A stretch of DNA of 64,000 nt from DATLZU01 sp051293835 (GCA_051293835.1 JBPKMA010000006.1:186001-250000); one strand, 5' to 3'; positions 17,442 through 26,633 are shown, counted from the first letter of the stretch. Numbers and translations: made by a program. The notes: a model not told the origin generated them from the letters alone.

Positions 17442-18365
17442 TTATGATCTCGGTGCGAATTGATTGGTGAACAACCGGTTCAGCGGTAGCTTTTTCTCGA
17501 TGACCTGTCGGCTCAGTAGCCAATCGTGGACCGCCTGCCACCGAGCGGATTCCTGCCGCAGGGTTTTGGGGAAATAGGGCAGGGTGGCGTGAAACGTCTT
17601 GGCGGACAGCGTCGGGTCGGCCATCGAGTTCGCTTTTAAGTAGAGTCCGAGGGCTTCGTCCGGGTAGTCATGGGTGAAGGCCAGCCCGCGCGCGTAGGCC
17701 CGGCAGAAGCCGCGGACAATTTGGGGATGGCGTTGGGTCATCCGGTCGGATGTCAGCATGACGAGCTGATACAGATCCGGCACGCCGTATTGCATGGGAC
17801 TGACGAACTCGATGTCGGCGCCTCGCATTTGCGCCTCCACCTGCTCGTAGTTGACAAAGGCTCCGAACACCGCGTCGGCTTTGCCGGTGAGCAACGCATC
17901 GGTCAGCGCGAATCCGACATCAACGGGCAGGATCTCGTCGTAGGCAAGCCCGGCTGCCTCGAGCATGGTGCCGAGGATCGGCAGAGCAATCTCCGGCCCC
18001 GGCCAGCCCACGCGCCGGTGCCGCAGGTTCTCCAGGCGTTTGATCGGGCCGTCCTTGAGGTACATCAAACAGACGACGGTGTGGTCGAGCACCGGCGCGA
18101 TCGAGATCAGCGGTTGGCCCTGGCCTCGCGCTTTGATCACGTTGGTCTGTTCGCCGACGCCAAAATCAGCCTTACCTCGCCCGACGAGGTCCAGCGATTC
18201 CTCCGGAACGGTTGGCACGAGGATGGCGAGGTCGAGACCCTCGTCGCGAAAGAAGCCGTGCTCCTTGGCCACGACGAGCGGCAGATGATCAGGGTTCAAA
18301 AACCGTTCGAGAACCAGGGTGATCAGCACCGGACGCCGCGAGCGGTTACTGATGAGTCGAGCCAA
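17442..18365 (-). CDS. THI5/NMT1-like ABC substrate-binding protein
   Basis: The family (NMT1/THI5-like) comprises periplasmic binding proteins for pyrimidine precursors such as formylaminopyrimidine, and fungal HMP-phosphate synthases. Visible features are ITLVLERFLNPDHLPLVVAK, EHGFFRDEGLD, KADFGVGEQ, RRVGWPGPEIALP and the C-terminal VIEKKLPLNRLF. The start is decided by GGGAGG eight bases before a TTG at 18365; GTG 18329 is an alternative, and the frame remains open into sthA. There is no clear signal peptide and no permease or ATPase gene nearby. A bound, non-transport role is possible. Tandem position with tenA supports thiamine-pyrimidine metabolism. Confidence 0.75.
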   Translation of the reverse strand: MARLISNRSRRPVLITLVLERFLNPDHLPLVVAKEHGFFRDEGLDLAILVPTVPEESLDLVGRGKADFGVGEQTNVIKARGQGQPLISIAPVLDHTVVCLMYLKDGPIKRLENLRHRRVGWPGPEIALPILGTMLEAAGLAYDEILPVDVGFALTDALLTGKADAVFGAFVNYEQVEAQMRGADIEFVSPMQYGVPDLYQLVMLTSDRMTQRHPQIVRGFCRAYARGLAFTHDYPDEALGLYLKANSMADPTLSAKTFHATLPYFPKTLRQESARWQAVHDWLLSRQVIEKKLPLNRLFTNQFAPRS

Positions 18366-18391
18366 GCGGAATTCCTCCCGGTCAGGAGCGG

Positions 18392-19807
18392 TCAAGCCGA
18401 GCCGATCGGCTTGACGGGGGCCCATGGTCGCGGCAGGCGATTGATGCCGTCCAGCGCGGCGACTTTGTAGCATTCCGCGAGCGTGGGGTAATTGAAGACG
18501 GTGTCGATGAAGTACTCGATCCGGCCGTGGAAGGCCATAACGGCTTGGCCGATATGAATCAACTCGGTTGCTCCCTCGCCGATCGCGTGCACGCCCAGCA
18601 ACTCGTGCGTTTTCGGGTGGAACAGCAGTTTCAGCATGCCGATTTCGTCACCGATCAACTGGCCCCGCGCAATCTCGCGATATCTTGCGACCCCGACCGC
18701 ATAGGGCACGCCAGCCTGCGTCAGCTCGTCCTCGTTGCGGCCGACCATGGAAATCTCCGGAATGGAGTAGATTCCATAGGGCAGCAACTCCGTTTGGATC
18801 TTGGCGGGTAGGCCGAAGGCGTGGCAGGCCGCCAGGCGCCCCTGTTGCATGGACGTGGAGGCCAGGGAGGGAAACCCGATCACATCGCCGGCGGCATAGA
18901 TATGCGGGACGGAGGTTTGGAAGTGCTCATTCACGCGCAGGCGACCCCGCTCATCCGGCTTGAGGCCGACCGCCTCGAGATTCAGCCCGTCGGTGGCGCC
19001 CAGACGGCCTACGGAATACATGACCGTAGTCGCGGCGATTTCTTTCCCGCTCTTCAGTCGCACGATCACCTGATCGTCGGCTTTCTCGATCGCTACCACT
19101 TCCTCGTTGAAACGGAGCGTGACGCCGATGTTGCGCATCTGGTACTGGAGCGCCTCGATGATTTCCATGTCCACAAATTCCAGCAGGCGCGGGCGACGTT
19201 CGATCAGCACGACGTGCACACCCATGGTGGCGAGAATCGAAGCGTATTCCGTCCCGATCACCCCACCACCGACGATCGTCATGGACTTGGGCAAGCGTTT
19301 AAGGTTCAGCAACCCGTCCGTGTCGATGATCGTCTGGCCGTCGAATGGAATATGACCGGGCCTGGCCGGCACCGTGCCGACGGCGATGACGATGTAGTCG
19401 GCCGTGTGTTCCAGGATCTCATGGGGCTTGGCAATGCGGATCCGATGCGAATCGACGAAGCTGGCAGTGCCGAAAATCATTTCTACGCGGTTTCGCGCCA
19501 TCTGGTCGCGGATGACTTCAATTTCGCGTTTGATGACATGGTTGGCGCGGAAGACCAGATCTTCCATCGTGATGTCCTGCTTGACCCGATAGCTGGTCCC
19601 ATACAGGCTGCGCTGATGAAAGCCGGACAAGTACAGGACAGCCTCGCGCAACGATTTGCTGGGAATGGTGCCAGTGTTGATACAGACCCCACCGACAACT
19701 TCTTTGCGCTCGACGATGGCGACTTTTTTGCCGAGCTTGGCTGCCTGGACGGCGGCTTTCTGTCCAGCCGGGCCGGTGCCGATCACCAACATGTCGTAGT
19801 GCGCCAT
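18392..19807 (-). CDS. sthA: soluble pyridine nucleotide transhydrogenase
   Basis: SthA interconverts NADH and NADPH in the cytoplasm. The 471-residue flavoprotein has the FAD-binding start MAHYDMLVIGTGPAGQKAAV, the SthA form of the active-site region (GGVCINTGTIPSKSLREAVL, one cysteine instead of the redox pair of lipoamide dehydrogenases), the NAD(P) motif IVGGGVIGTEYASIL, the second FAD motif IYAAGDVIG, and the C-terminal dimerisation domain. ATG 19807 matches the family start. The frame extends to 19903 without homology. It lies 26 bases upstream of the THI5-like gene. Confidence 0.92.
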   Translation of the reverse strand: MAHYDMLVIGTGPAGQKAAVQAAKLGKKVAIVERKEVVGGVCINTGTIPSKSLREAVLYLSGFHQRSLYGTSYRVKQDITMEDLVFRANHVIKREIEVIRDQMARNRVEMIFGTASFVDSHRIRIAKPHEILEHTADYIVIAVGTVPARPGHIPFDGQTIIDTDGLLNLKRLPKSMTIVGGGVIGTEYASILATMGVHVVLIERRPRLLEFVDMEIIEALQYQMRNIGVTLRFNEEVVAIEKADDQVIVRLKSGKEIAATTVMYSVGRLGATDGLNLEAVGLKPDERGRLRVNEHFQTSVPHIYAAGDVIGFPSLASTSMQQGRLAACHAFGLPAKIQTELLPYGIYSIPEISMVGRNEDELTQAGVPYAVGVARYREIARGQLIGDEIGMLKLLFHPKTHELLGVHAIGEGATELIHIGQAVMAFHGRIEYFIDTVFNYPTLAECYKVAALDGINRLPRPWAPVKPIGSA

Positions 19808-19915
19808 CGCTCGCCCATAAGGAAGGTCAAGGTTGAGGCTGAGGTGGAGTGGGAGTGGCGGAATGGAGACGGGCCTCGACCTACATCTGGGCCTCACCCT
19901 CAACCGAGGTGCTGT

Positions 19916-20584
19916 CTAGCTAGCCGTCACCAGCGACCGAGCGAACCGGAACGCGGCATCCATATCCGGCAATTGCCCCAGCTCCGGCGTGATCTGGAGA
20001 TAGCGGATGATGTTGTGTGTGTCCACCACCATGATCGCGCGCCCCAGGATGTGCAGCTCTTTCAGAAACAGACCGTGGGCTTTGCCGAACTCCGCCCCGC
20101 GATAATCGGAAAGGAACGTCACGTTGTTGATGTTGGCCTCCGTGGCGAATCGTTTTTGCGCGAACGGCGTATCCACGCTGATGGTAATGAGTTCGACCAT
20201 TTTGTCGAGCCCGTGGTTTTTCTCGCTGAGATGGTGTGTCTGTTGCTCGCAGACCTTAGTGTCGAGGGAGGGCACGATACTGAGGATCCTGACCTTGCCT
20301 TTCCCCTTGGTGTCAAGGATGCTGATCTGTGACAAGTCCGTTTGCGTCAGCTTCACGTCTCGAAGGGGGTCGCCGACTTTAACGCCTGATCCGGACAGGG
20401 CGAGGGAGGTGCCCTGGAACCGCACGCTGTTGCCCTCGCCGGCGGCCACGGTTCCGGTCGCTATCGGCAGGTTCTTGTACATGAAGCCGGATTCAACGGA
20501 TCGATCCATGCCTGCGCAGCCGGCGGTCGCGATCGATATCAGCAGCATCCACCCGACAAGAGCAGCAAATCGGAGCCCATTCAT
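19916..20584 (-). CDS. tpx: Tpx-type thiol peroxidase with lipoprotein signal
   Basis: Thiol peroxidases reduce hydroperoxides with an active cysteine. Residues 1-23 form a lipoprotein-type signal (GWMLLISIATAGC, Cys23), so this copy is probably membrane-anchored in the periplasm, unlike cytoplasmic Tpx. The peroxidatic cysteine is present in VPSLDTKVCEQQT (Cys112), with the supporting threonine. The position of the resolving cysteine, RFC in Escherichia coli Tpx, reads RFA (about residue 147) here, so the enzyme should work as a one-cysteine form. GGAGG precedes ATG 20584. It lies between the hydrolase and sthA genes on the same strand. Confidence 0.88.
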   Translation of the reverse strand: MNGLRFAALVGWMLLISIATAGCAGMDRSVESGFMYKNLPIATGTVAAGEGNSVRFQGTSLALSGSGVKVGDPLRDVKLTQTDLSQISILDTKGKGKVRILSIVPSLDTKVCEQQTHHLSEKNHGLDKMVELITISVDTPFAQKRFATEANINNVTFLSDYRGAEFGKAHGLFLKELHILGRAIMVVDTHNIIRYLQITPELGQLPDMDAAFRFARSLVTAS

Positions 20585-20667
20585 CCTCTCCTCCATGCGT
20601 TGAAAATTGAAGCGACGACGAGAAGGTCGAGCGTCCTCCGTTTATATAGGGGCAGGTTCCGACCAAG

Positions 20668-21642
20668 TCAAGGTTGCAGAAACTTGATGAGCACCGGGTT
20701 CACCGCTTCCGGTTGTTCCCACTGCGGGATGTGGCCGGCGTTCGGGATCACCGCAAAGGTCGAACCGGGAATGGTCCGGTGCAGGTCATGGCCGACCTGC
20801 GGGGGAAACACTCGGTCTTGCGAACCCCACAGGATGAGTGTCGGATGACGAATCTCGCCCAGGCGTTTGGCGAATCCGTCCTCCCAGAGCGGCAAATTCC
20901 GGGCGATGGCCAGCAAGGGGCCGATCAAACCGGCCTGGCGCCGGTTTCGGTGCGAACGGTCGATCACCGCAGGGGTCAGAAGTGAGGGATCATACACGAT
21001 CTCCCGCAGCACTGTTTCGGTGAGGTTTCGGCCCAGCAGCCAATTTCCCAAAGAGGCGAGCCACGTCGGCACCCGCGTCTCGATTGCGCGCCGGATCAAT
21101 GGGCTTGCCAACTTCTGTTCGATCCGGTCCGGCAGCCCGCCGATCAGGATCAGTCGGTCCACGCGCTCGGGATACGTCAACGCCATGCCAATCGCCAGCC
21201 CGGCTCCCATTGAGTTCCCGATCAGTGACGCACGCGGCAGGTTCAGCATGTCCATAAAGCCCCGGAAGAACTCAACCAACTGTTCCGGCCGGTACTCGAG
21301 ATTGGGCTTGTCGGAGAACCCCGAACCGAGTACGTCCAACGTGATCAAGCGATGCTCCGCCGATAGAGCGCGTTGCTGATATTCCCACTGCCACAGAGAC
21401 CCTCCGAATCCATGAATCAGAACGACCGGCGGGCCTTCGCCCACGTCCAGGTAAGCGATGCGATGACCGTCTACCAGGACCGTGTGGATTGGCATCCGTT
21501 CGATCGCGTCAAACCAGCGGGGAATCTCGTGAGCGGTGGTGCAACCACTAAGGATGGCAGCCATGAGAACCGGCAGCACGGCAATAAAGGGAGACGGACC
21601 CGTCGGAGGCGCAAGCGACGCCGCGGGATGCACAGGAGTCAC
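20668..21642 (-). CDS. alpha/beta-hydrolase with lipoprotein-type signal
   Basis: The 324-residue protein begins with a hydrophobic signal ending in AAILSGC, a possible lipidation site near residue 34. The hydrolase domain follows: VVLIHGFGGSLWQW (oxyanion loop), the nucleophile elbow IGNSMGAGLAI, the acid strand LILWGSQDRVFPP and the histidine in IPNAGHIPQWEQPEAV. The order matches epoxide-hydrolase/haloalkane-dehalogenase-like esterases. The GTG start at 21642 overlaps the TGA of pycB by four bases (GTGA), suggesting translational coupling to pyruvate carboxylase, though the functional link is not obvious. Confidence 0.82.
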   Translation of the reverse strand: MTPVHPAASLAPPTGPSPFIAVLPVLMAAILSGCTTAHEIPRWFDAIERMPIHTVLVDGHRIAYLDVGEGPPVVLIHGFGGSLWQWEYQQRALSAEHRLITLDVLGSGFSDKPNLEYRPEQLVEFFRGFMDMLNLPRASLIGNSMGAGLAIGMALTYPERVDRLILIGGLPDRIEQKLASPLIRRAIETRVPTWLASLGNWLLGRNLTETVLREIVYDPSLLTPAVIDRSHRNRRQAGLIGPLLAIARNLPLWEDGFAKRLGEIRHPTLILWGSQDRVFPPQVGHDLHRTIPGSTFAVIPNAGHIPQWEQPEAVNPVLIKFLQP

Positions 21643-23591
21643 TCCAGTTGGATCAGGGTCTCATCTGTCTTCACGTGGTCTCCTTCCGCGACATACACAG
21701 CGGCGACGGTTCCATCGATGGGCGCGGGCACGCGGCTTTCCATCTTCATGGCCTCGATGATCAACAGCGGATCTCCGGCTTTCACCGCATCGCCTGGAGC
21801 CACCAAGAGTTTTACCACCCGCCCCGGCATCGGGGGCGCTGCGTCGCCCGGCTTCGTCGGTTTCGGCCGTTTGGGTTTCCCACCAGTTTTGGTCTCCGGG
21901 AGTTCCGGTACCCCGGCCAGCACCTCTTGAAGGGGTTCCAAGTGCACTTCTTCCAGTTTGTCATTGATGCGGATGTAGTACGGCTTGCGTCCGTCGATCT
22001 TGCGCCCCGAGCCGGAGACCCGAATGTGATAGGTCTCGCCGTGCACGGTCACGTTGAACTCCACCGGCGCCAGGTGCAGTTCGTGCGCAACGGCCGGCCC
22101 GCTTGCTGCAGGCGGCTCCAGCGGCTCCGGTGAGAGTTCGCCGCGCTCGCGTGCCTCGAAGAATTCCCGCGCGATGGCCGGAAAGAGCACGTAAGAAAGC
22201 TGATCCTCAGTGGATCTGACCGTGGCAGGCAGTTCGCGCTTGATCGCGTCCAGTTCTGGGTCGAGACGGTCCGCTGGCCGCCCCTTGATCGGCTCTTCAT
22301 CGCCGATTGCCCTGGCCATCACGTCCCGGTCCACCGGACCCGGCGCGCGTCCGTATAGGCCCAGAAAATAGTTTTTCGTTTCCGTGGTGATGACTTTGTA
22401 CCGCTCGCCAGTCAGCACGTTGAGTGTGGCCTGGGTACCGACGATCTGGCTGGTCGGCGTGACAAGGGGCGGATAGCCCATGTCCTTCCTGACGCGCGGC
22501 ACTTCCTCCAGGACTTCCTTCATCCGGTCGAGCGCGTTCTGTTCGGCTAATTGCGCGGCCAGATTCGAGAGCATCCCACCGGGGATCTGGGACGTGAGGA
22601 TCTCCGCGTCCACGCCGGTGAAGTCGCTTTCGAACTGGCGGTATTTCTTGCGGACGGTCCGGAAATGCTCGGCGATCGGTTCCAGCGACCGCAATTCCAG
22701 ACCGGTGTCGTATGGTGTGCCGCGTAAGGCGGCAACCACACTCTCCGTTGGCGGATGGGATGTGCCTCCGGCCAGCGGCGAAATCGCGGTGTCCAGCATG
22801 TCGAGCCCGGCGAGGATCGCCATCAGCGACGACATTGAGGCCATCCCGGATGTGTAATGCGTGTGCAGATGGATGGGGACCCGAACGGCGGCTTTTAGCT
22901 TGCGGATGAGCGCATACGCGTCGAACGGCGCCAGCAGGCCGGCCATGTCTTTGATGCAGAGCGTGTCGGTTCCCAGGTCTTCCAACTGACGGGCGAGATC
23001 GACGAAACGATCCAAACTATGGACCGGACTGACGGTGTAGCAGATCGTGCCCTCGACGTGCTTGCCGCAGATCTTCACTTCTCGAATGGCCCGCTCGAGA
23101 TTGCGAACGTCGTTCAACGCGTCGAAAATCCGGAAGACGTCGATGCCGTTGGCCGCTGAACGCTCAATGAATTTCTCCAGCACGTCGTCGGCGTAATGGC
23201 GGTACCCGACGAGATTCTGGCCGCGCAGCAACATCTGTAACTTGGTGTTGGGCATCGCTGCGCGGAGGGCGCGGAGTCGTTCCCAGGGATCTTCCTTCAG
23301 AAATCGCAGGCAGGTATCAAAGGTGGCGCCACCCCAGACTTCCAGCGACCAAAAACCGACGGCGTCGAGTTGCTGAGCGATCGGCAGCATGTCCTCCGTC
23401 CGCATTCGCGTCGCGAGCAAAGACTGATGGCCGTCGCGCAGGGCAACGTCCGTGATCAGGAGCTTCTTGCCCGGCACCGGCTTGAGGTCAAAGGCCGGCG
23501 CCTCGCGAGGCGCCGGCCCGACGGGTCGAAAGCGGCGGGCGCCTTGAGAGGCTTTCTTCGGTACCGGTGTCTTGGTTCGGCGCTGCACCAT
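21639..23591 (-). CDS. pycB: pyruvate carboxylase subunit B (carboxyltransferase + biotin carrier)
   Basis: This 650-residue subunit transfers carboxyl from biotin to pyruvate, giving oxaloacetate. The carboxyltransferase domain (about 45-480) shows ITDVALRDGHQSLLATRMRT, the metal-binding HLHTHYTSGMA and KDMAGLLAP. A proline-rich linker leads to the biotinyl domain with IIEAMKMESRVPAPIDG; the biotinylated lysine is residue 616. Sequence alone does not fully exclude an oxaloacetate decarboxylase alpha subunit, but the gene lies six bases behind a biotin carboxylase and no sodium-pump subunits are present. Two-subunit pyruvate carboxylases are typical of autotrophs using the reductive TCA cycle. 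Confidence 0.92.
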   Translation of the reverse strand: MVQRRTKTPVPKKASQGARRFRPVGPAPREAPAFDLKPVPGKKLLITDVALRDGHQSLLATRMRTEDMLPIAQQLDAVGFWSLEVWGGATFDTCLRFLKEDPWERLRALRAAMPNTKLQMLLRGQNLVGYRHYADDVLEKFIERSAANGIDVFRIFDALNDVRNLERAIREVKICGKHVEGTICYTVSPVHSLDRFVDLARQLEDLGTDTLCIKDMAGLLAPFDAYALIRKLKAAVRVPIHLHTHYTSGMASMSSLMAILAGLDMLDTAISPLAGGTSHPPTESVVAALRGTPYDTGLELRSLEPIAEHFRTVRKKYRQFESDFTGVDAEILTSQIPGGMLSNLAAQLAEQNALDRMKEVLEEVPRVRKDMGYPPLVTPTSQIVGTQATLNVLTGERYKVITTETKNYFLGLYGRAPGPVDRDVMARAIGDEEPIKGRPADRLDPELDAIKRELPATVRSTEDQLSYVLFPAIAREFFEARERGELSPEPLEPPAASGPAVAHELHLAPVEFNVTVHGETYHIRVSGSGRKIDGRKPYYIRINDKLEEVHLEPLQEVLAGVPELPETKTGGKPKRPKPTKPGDAAPPMPGRVVKLLVAPGDAVKAGDPLLIIEAMKMESRVPAPIDGTVAAVYVAEGDHVKTDETLIQLE

Positions 23592-23597
23592 GCTGCA

Positions 23598-25016
23598 CTA
23601 CAGCCCTTCATACGCCGCGATCGCCGCGGAAATGGCCAGGACCAGGTCCTCGGGTTCGGTCCGTTCCTCGTAATTGAACAACTCCGGGTGTGTATCCAGA
23701 TAGGATGTGTCGAAACGGCCAGCCCGAAAATCCGGCTCTTCCATGATCGCTTTCATGAAGGGGATCGTGGTCTTGACCCCGCGGAGCACGTACTCCTCCA
23801 ATGAACGATGCATTCGGCTGACTGCTTCTTCCCACGTGCGGCCCCGGACCGTCAGCTTCGCTAGGAGGGCGTCGTAATAGGGGGGAATCGTGTAGTCCTT
23901 ATACACAGCGCCGTCGATCCGGACGCCGATCCCGCCTGGAGAGAGGTACGCCGTGACAGTGCCGGTGCAGGGCCGGAAATTGTTGCGAGGGTCCTCGGCG
24001 TTGATGCGGCATTGGATGGCGTGGCCCTGGAGGGTGACATCTTCCTGCCGGATGTCGAGCGGCTTGCCCGCGGCGATCGAAATCTGGTTCCGCACGATGT
24101 CGATTGCGGTGATCTGCTCGGTGACCGTATGTTCGACCTGGATACGCGGGTTCATCTCGATGAAGTAGTAGTGACCGTCCTGATCCAGCAGAAACTCTAC
24201 CGTGCCGGCGTTGTCATAGTCGACCGCGCGGGCGATGGCGATTGCGGCTTCACCCATCTCTGCCCGGAGTCTCGGCGTCAGGATCAGCGAAGGCGCGATC
24301 TCGATCAGCTTCTGGTGGCGGCGCTGGATCGAGCAGTCCCGCTCCCCCAGATGGATGATATTGCCGTGCTGGTCAGCCAGGATCTGAAATTCGATGTGGT
24401 GCGGTCGGTCGATGTATTTTTCGATGAACAAGCTCCCGTCGCCAAACGCAGCCTCGGCTTCTCGGCCGGCGGCTTCCATGCTTTCTCGGAGTTCAGCGTC
24501 CGACCGGACGACGCGCAGCCCGCGCCCTCCTCCGCCAGCGCTGGCTTTGATCATGACCGGGTAGCCCACCATCCGGGCAAAGGCCAGTGCGTCCTCCACG
24601 CTGGTCACGCCGCCGTCGGTTCCGGGCACAATCGGCACCCCGACTTCCTTGGCCAATTCCCGTGCCTTGACCTTGTTGCCCATCAAATGAATGGCTTGGG
24701 GGCTCGGGCCGATGAACGTGATGCCGTGAGCCCGGCAGAGATGAGCGAACTGGGCGTTTTCTGAGAGAAATCCATAGCCGGGATGGATGGCGTCGGCCCC
24801 GATGCGTTTGGCTAGGCTGACGATCTGGTGCATATCCAGGAAGCCCTTCACCGGGCCGGGACCGACCAGATAAGCCTCGTCGGCCTTCTTGACATAGATG
24901 CCGGCGGTGTCCGCTTCGGAATAGATGGCGGCTGTTGCGATATTCAGTTCGCGGCACGCACGGATGATCCGCATGGCGATTTCGCCCCGGTTGGCGACTA
25001 GGATTTTCTTGAACAT
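23598..25016 (-). CDS. pycA: pyruvate carboxylase subunit A (biotin carboxylase)
   Basis: The 472-residue ATP-grasp enzyme carboxylates biotin on PycB using ATP and bicarbonate. It begins MFKKILVANRGEIAMRIIRA, the family hallmark, followed by IHPGYGFLSENAQF, the glycine-rich ATP loop VMIKASAGGGGRGLRVV, EKYIDRPHHIEFQILADQHG and the catalytic FIEMNPRIQVEHTVTE. It lies first in the minus-strand run. The 215 bases upstream to 25231 separate it from the IPT/TIG gene and hold no clear promoter better than a weak TCGACA/TAGGTT pair. Confidence 0.93.
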   Translation of the reverse strand: MFKKILVANRGEIAMRIIRACRELNIATAAIYSEADTAGIYVKKADEAYLVGPGPVKGFLDMHQIVSLAKRIGADAIHPGYGFLSENAQFAHLCRAHGITFIGPSPQAIHLMGNKVKARELAKEVGVPIVPGTDGGVTSVEDALAFARMVGYPVMIKASAGGGGRGLRVVRSDAELRESMEAAGREAEAAFGDGSLFIEKYIDRPHHIEFQILADQHGNIIHLGERDCSIQRRHQKLIEIAPSLILTPRLRAEMGEAAIAIARAVDYDNAGTVEFLLDQDGHYYFIEMNPRIQVEHTVTEQITAIDIVRNQISIAAGKPLDIRQEDVTLQGHAIQCRINAEDPRNNFRPCTGTVTAYLSPGGIGVRIDGAVYKDYTIPPYYDALLAKLTVRGRTWEEAVSRMHRSLEEYVLRGVKTTIPFMKAIMEEPDFRAGRFDTSYLDTHPELFNYEERTEPEDLVLAISAAIAAYEGL

Positions 25017-25231
25017 GGCCTCTCGCTCGCTGATGCGGCGACACCCTTGGCGGCGCGGCCGCCGAGGAATCGAAAGATCGCGTAACCTAGCACAGCATCA
25101 AGAGTCTTGTCGAGACGCGGAGGGAAGAACCGGAAAGGGGTTCATGCGGCAGGCTTGTCCGCCGGCGCAGCCGGGAAGGCAATCCGCCTTCCCGGTCGTA
25201 CCGCTCGTTCTGACCGGCAAACAAGAACGGT

Positions 25232-25684
25232 CTACTTCGATTTGATCAGAAATGCCTTGGAACGGGCGTTTCCCCCGCCCGTCACCACATCGATAAACGA
25301 CATGCCGGCCTTCGCATCCGGAACGACCGCTTCGATGGTGGTCTCGTTCACGAACTTATATTCGATCTGCGCGGATCCGACGGCGCTGAAGGCCACGCCA
25401 TGGAAACATTCTTTTGTGCCGAAGTTCTCGCCCCTAATGATGACCTTCTCGCCGGGCTTCGCTTCGTCCGGTTCGACCTTCAGGATCTTCGGGCGCTTGG
25501 TTCGGTCGCAGATGGGATCCTTTTCCACCTTTTGGGCGTCAAAGCCCTTGATAGACTCCATATCGAACAGGGAGAACCCGGACCCCTCGACATTAGCGCC
25601 TTCGCCCCGGGCGACGCCGGTGGGCACAGCGGCGAATCCCGTGATGAGCAGCAGTGCGAGAACCGGAGAGACGCGCTTCCACAT
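25232..25684 (-). CDS. secreted IPT/TIG-domain protein
   Basis: The 150-residue protein has an N-terminal signal peptide (SPVLALLLITGFAAVPTGVA) and a single immunoglobulin-like IPT/TIG domain: RPKILKVEPDEAKPGEKVII, then RGENFGTKECFHG and a C-terminal strand AKAGMSFIDVVTGGG. Two cysteines (DPIC and KEC) could form a disulfide. AAGGAGG five bases before ATG 25684 fixes the start. It lies 13 bases behind the binding-protein gene, so the two are surely cotranscribed, and both are exported. A structural or ligand-presenting role is a guess. Confidence 0.8.
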   Translation of the reverse strand: MWKRVSPVLALLLITGFAAVPTGVARGEGANVEGSGFSLFDMESIKGFDAQKVEKDPICDRTKRPKILKVEPDEAKPGEKVIIRGENFGTKECFHGVAFSAVGSAQIEYKFVNETTIEAVVPDAKAGMSFIDVVTGGGNARSKAFLIKSK

Positions 25685-25697
25685 ACGAACCTCCTTG

Positions 25698-26528
25698 CTA
25701 GGATTGTTTTTTCGCGAGCGGCGTGTAGGTTTCGGACACGATTTTCTGACCCGCGTCGGACAGGGCGAACTCCCGGAACGCATCGACCACCGGGTTGGGT
25801 TCCTTCTTCGAGAGGAGCAGCACAGGCCGGCGAAGAGGATAGCGCCCATCTTTCACCGTCGGCATTTCTGGTTCAACTTTGTCGACGGGAAGCAACCGCA
25901 CAGCGACGCCCGTTGTGACGGCTGCCAAAGCCTGTCCCAACGACACATAGGCCACGGCTGACAAGGGCGGGAGAGTGCCGACGACGGTCTTGATGACCTT
26001 GTCGTCGCGCCCGATCACTTTAGCCGAATTGTGGATCTTGCCCTCAATGCCCAATTGCGCTTCGAAGGCATCCCGGATGTTCTGGTTGCGGGGCCGGTCG
26101 ATCACCAGAATTTTGGTTTCCGGTCCGCCCAGGTCGGACCACATCCTGACCTTGCCTGAAAAGATATCGGCAACCTGCTGTTTTGTCACTTCTTTGGTGA
26201 AATTGGAAAGATTGACGATGATGGCGATACCGTCCCAGGCAATTTGGGTAGCCGCGAGTTCCGGATCCTCGGTTCCGGTCACGGCGAGATGCGCGCGGCC
26301 CGATTTCACCAGTTCGACGGGTTTGGAATTCTCATCCCAAAGAATATCAACGAAGGCGCGCGGATGGACTTTTTCGAACGCTCTGACAAGGGCTTCGATG
26401 GTTTGCAGTTCCGGGCCGTTGCCGGCGATAACGAGGGAACCCGAGACCTCGTCGCCGCCGCTGGACGAAAGTGGCATCCCGACCAGGGTAAGCCCGCAAA
26501 GGACCGCGAGCAGGCTTCTCGCGCGCAT
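25698..26528 (-). CDS. PstS-like periplasmic substrate-binding protein
   Basis: The 276-residue exported protein resembles phosphate/tungstate-type periplasmic binding proteins: after the signal peptide comes SGSLVIAGNGPELQTIEALV, AHLAVTGTED, IVNLSNFTKEVTKQQVADIF (the classical PstS-like LT-x-x-Q-x-x-x-I-F-x-G region) and a C-terminal ALSDAGQKIVSE helix. There is no permease or ATPase gene beside it. AAGGAGGGATC before ATG 26528 fixes the start. The ligand is unknown; coexpression with the IPT/TIG protein suggests a scavenging or adhesion role outside the cell. Confidence 0.8.
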   Translation of the reverse strand: MRARSLLAVLCGLTLVGMPLSSSGGDEVSGSLVIAGNGPELQTIEALVRAFEKVHPRAFVDILWDENSKPVELVKSGRAHLAVTGTEDPELAATQIAWDGIAIIVNLSNFTKEVTKQQVADIFSGKVRMWSDLGGPETKILVIDRPRNQNIRDAFEAQLGIEGKIHNSAKVIGRDDKVIKTVVGTLPPLSAVAYVSLGQALAAVTTGVAVRLLPVDKVEPEMPTVKDGRYPLRRPVLLLSKKEPNPVVDAFREFALSDAGQKIVSETYTPLAKKQS

Positions 26529-26633
26529 GATCCCTCCTTTCTCAGCGTGTCTCATGGTTGACTGAAAAGAACGTTGGCTGTACTGGGGTGGTCATAAAAA
26601 GAGAAGGGGCGGAGGTGGCCGTCACAACCGAGG

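Noticed and set aside
17442..18391. TPP riboswitch upstream of the thiamine-related genes
   Set aside because: No conserved thi-box sequence could be found before tenA, the THI5-like gene or thiD; the gaps are too short.
18821..20332. 503-codon open frame on the plus strand opposite sthA/tpx
   Set aside because: It mirrors the codon pattern of sthA and tpx on the other strand, has no domain and no ribosome-binding site; GC-rich genomes produce such shadows.
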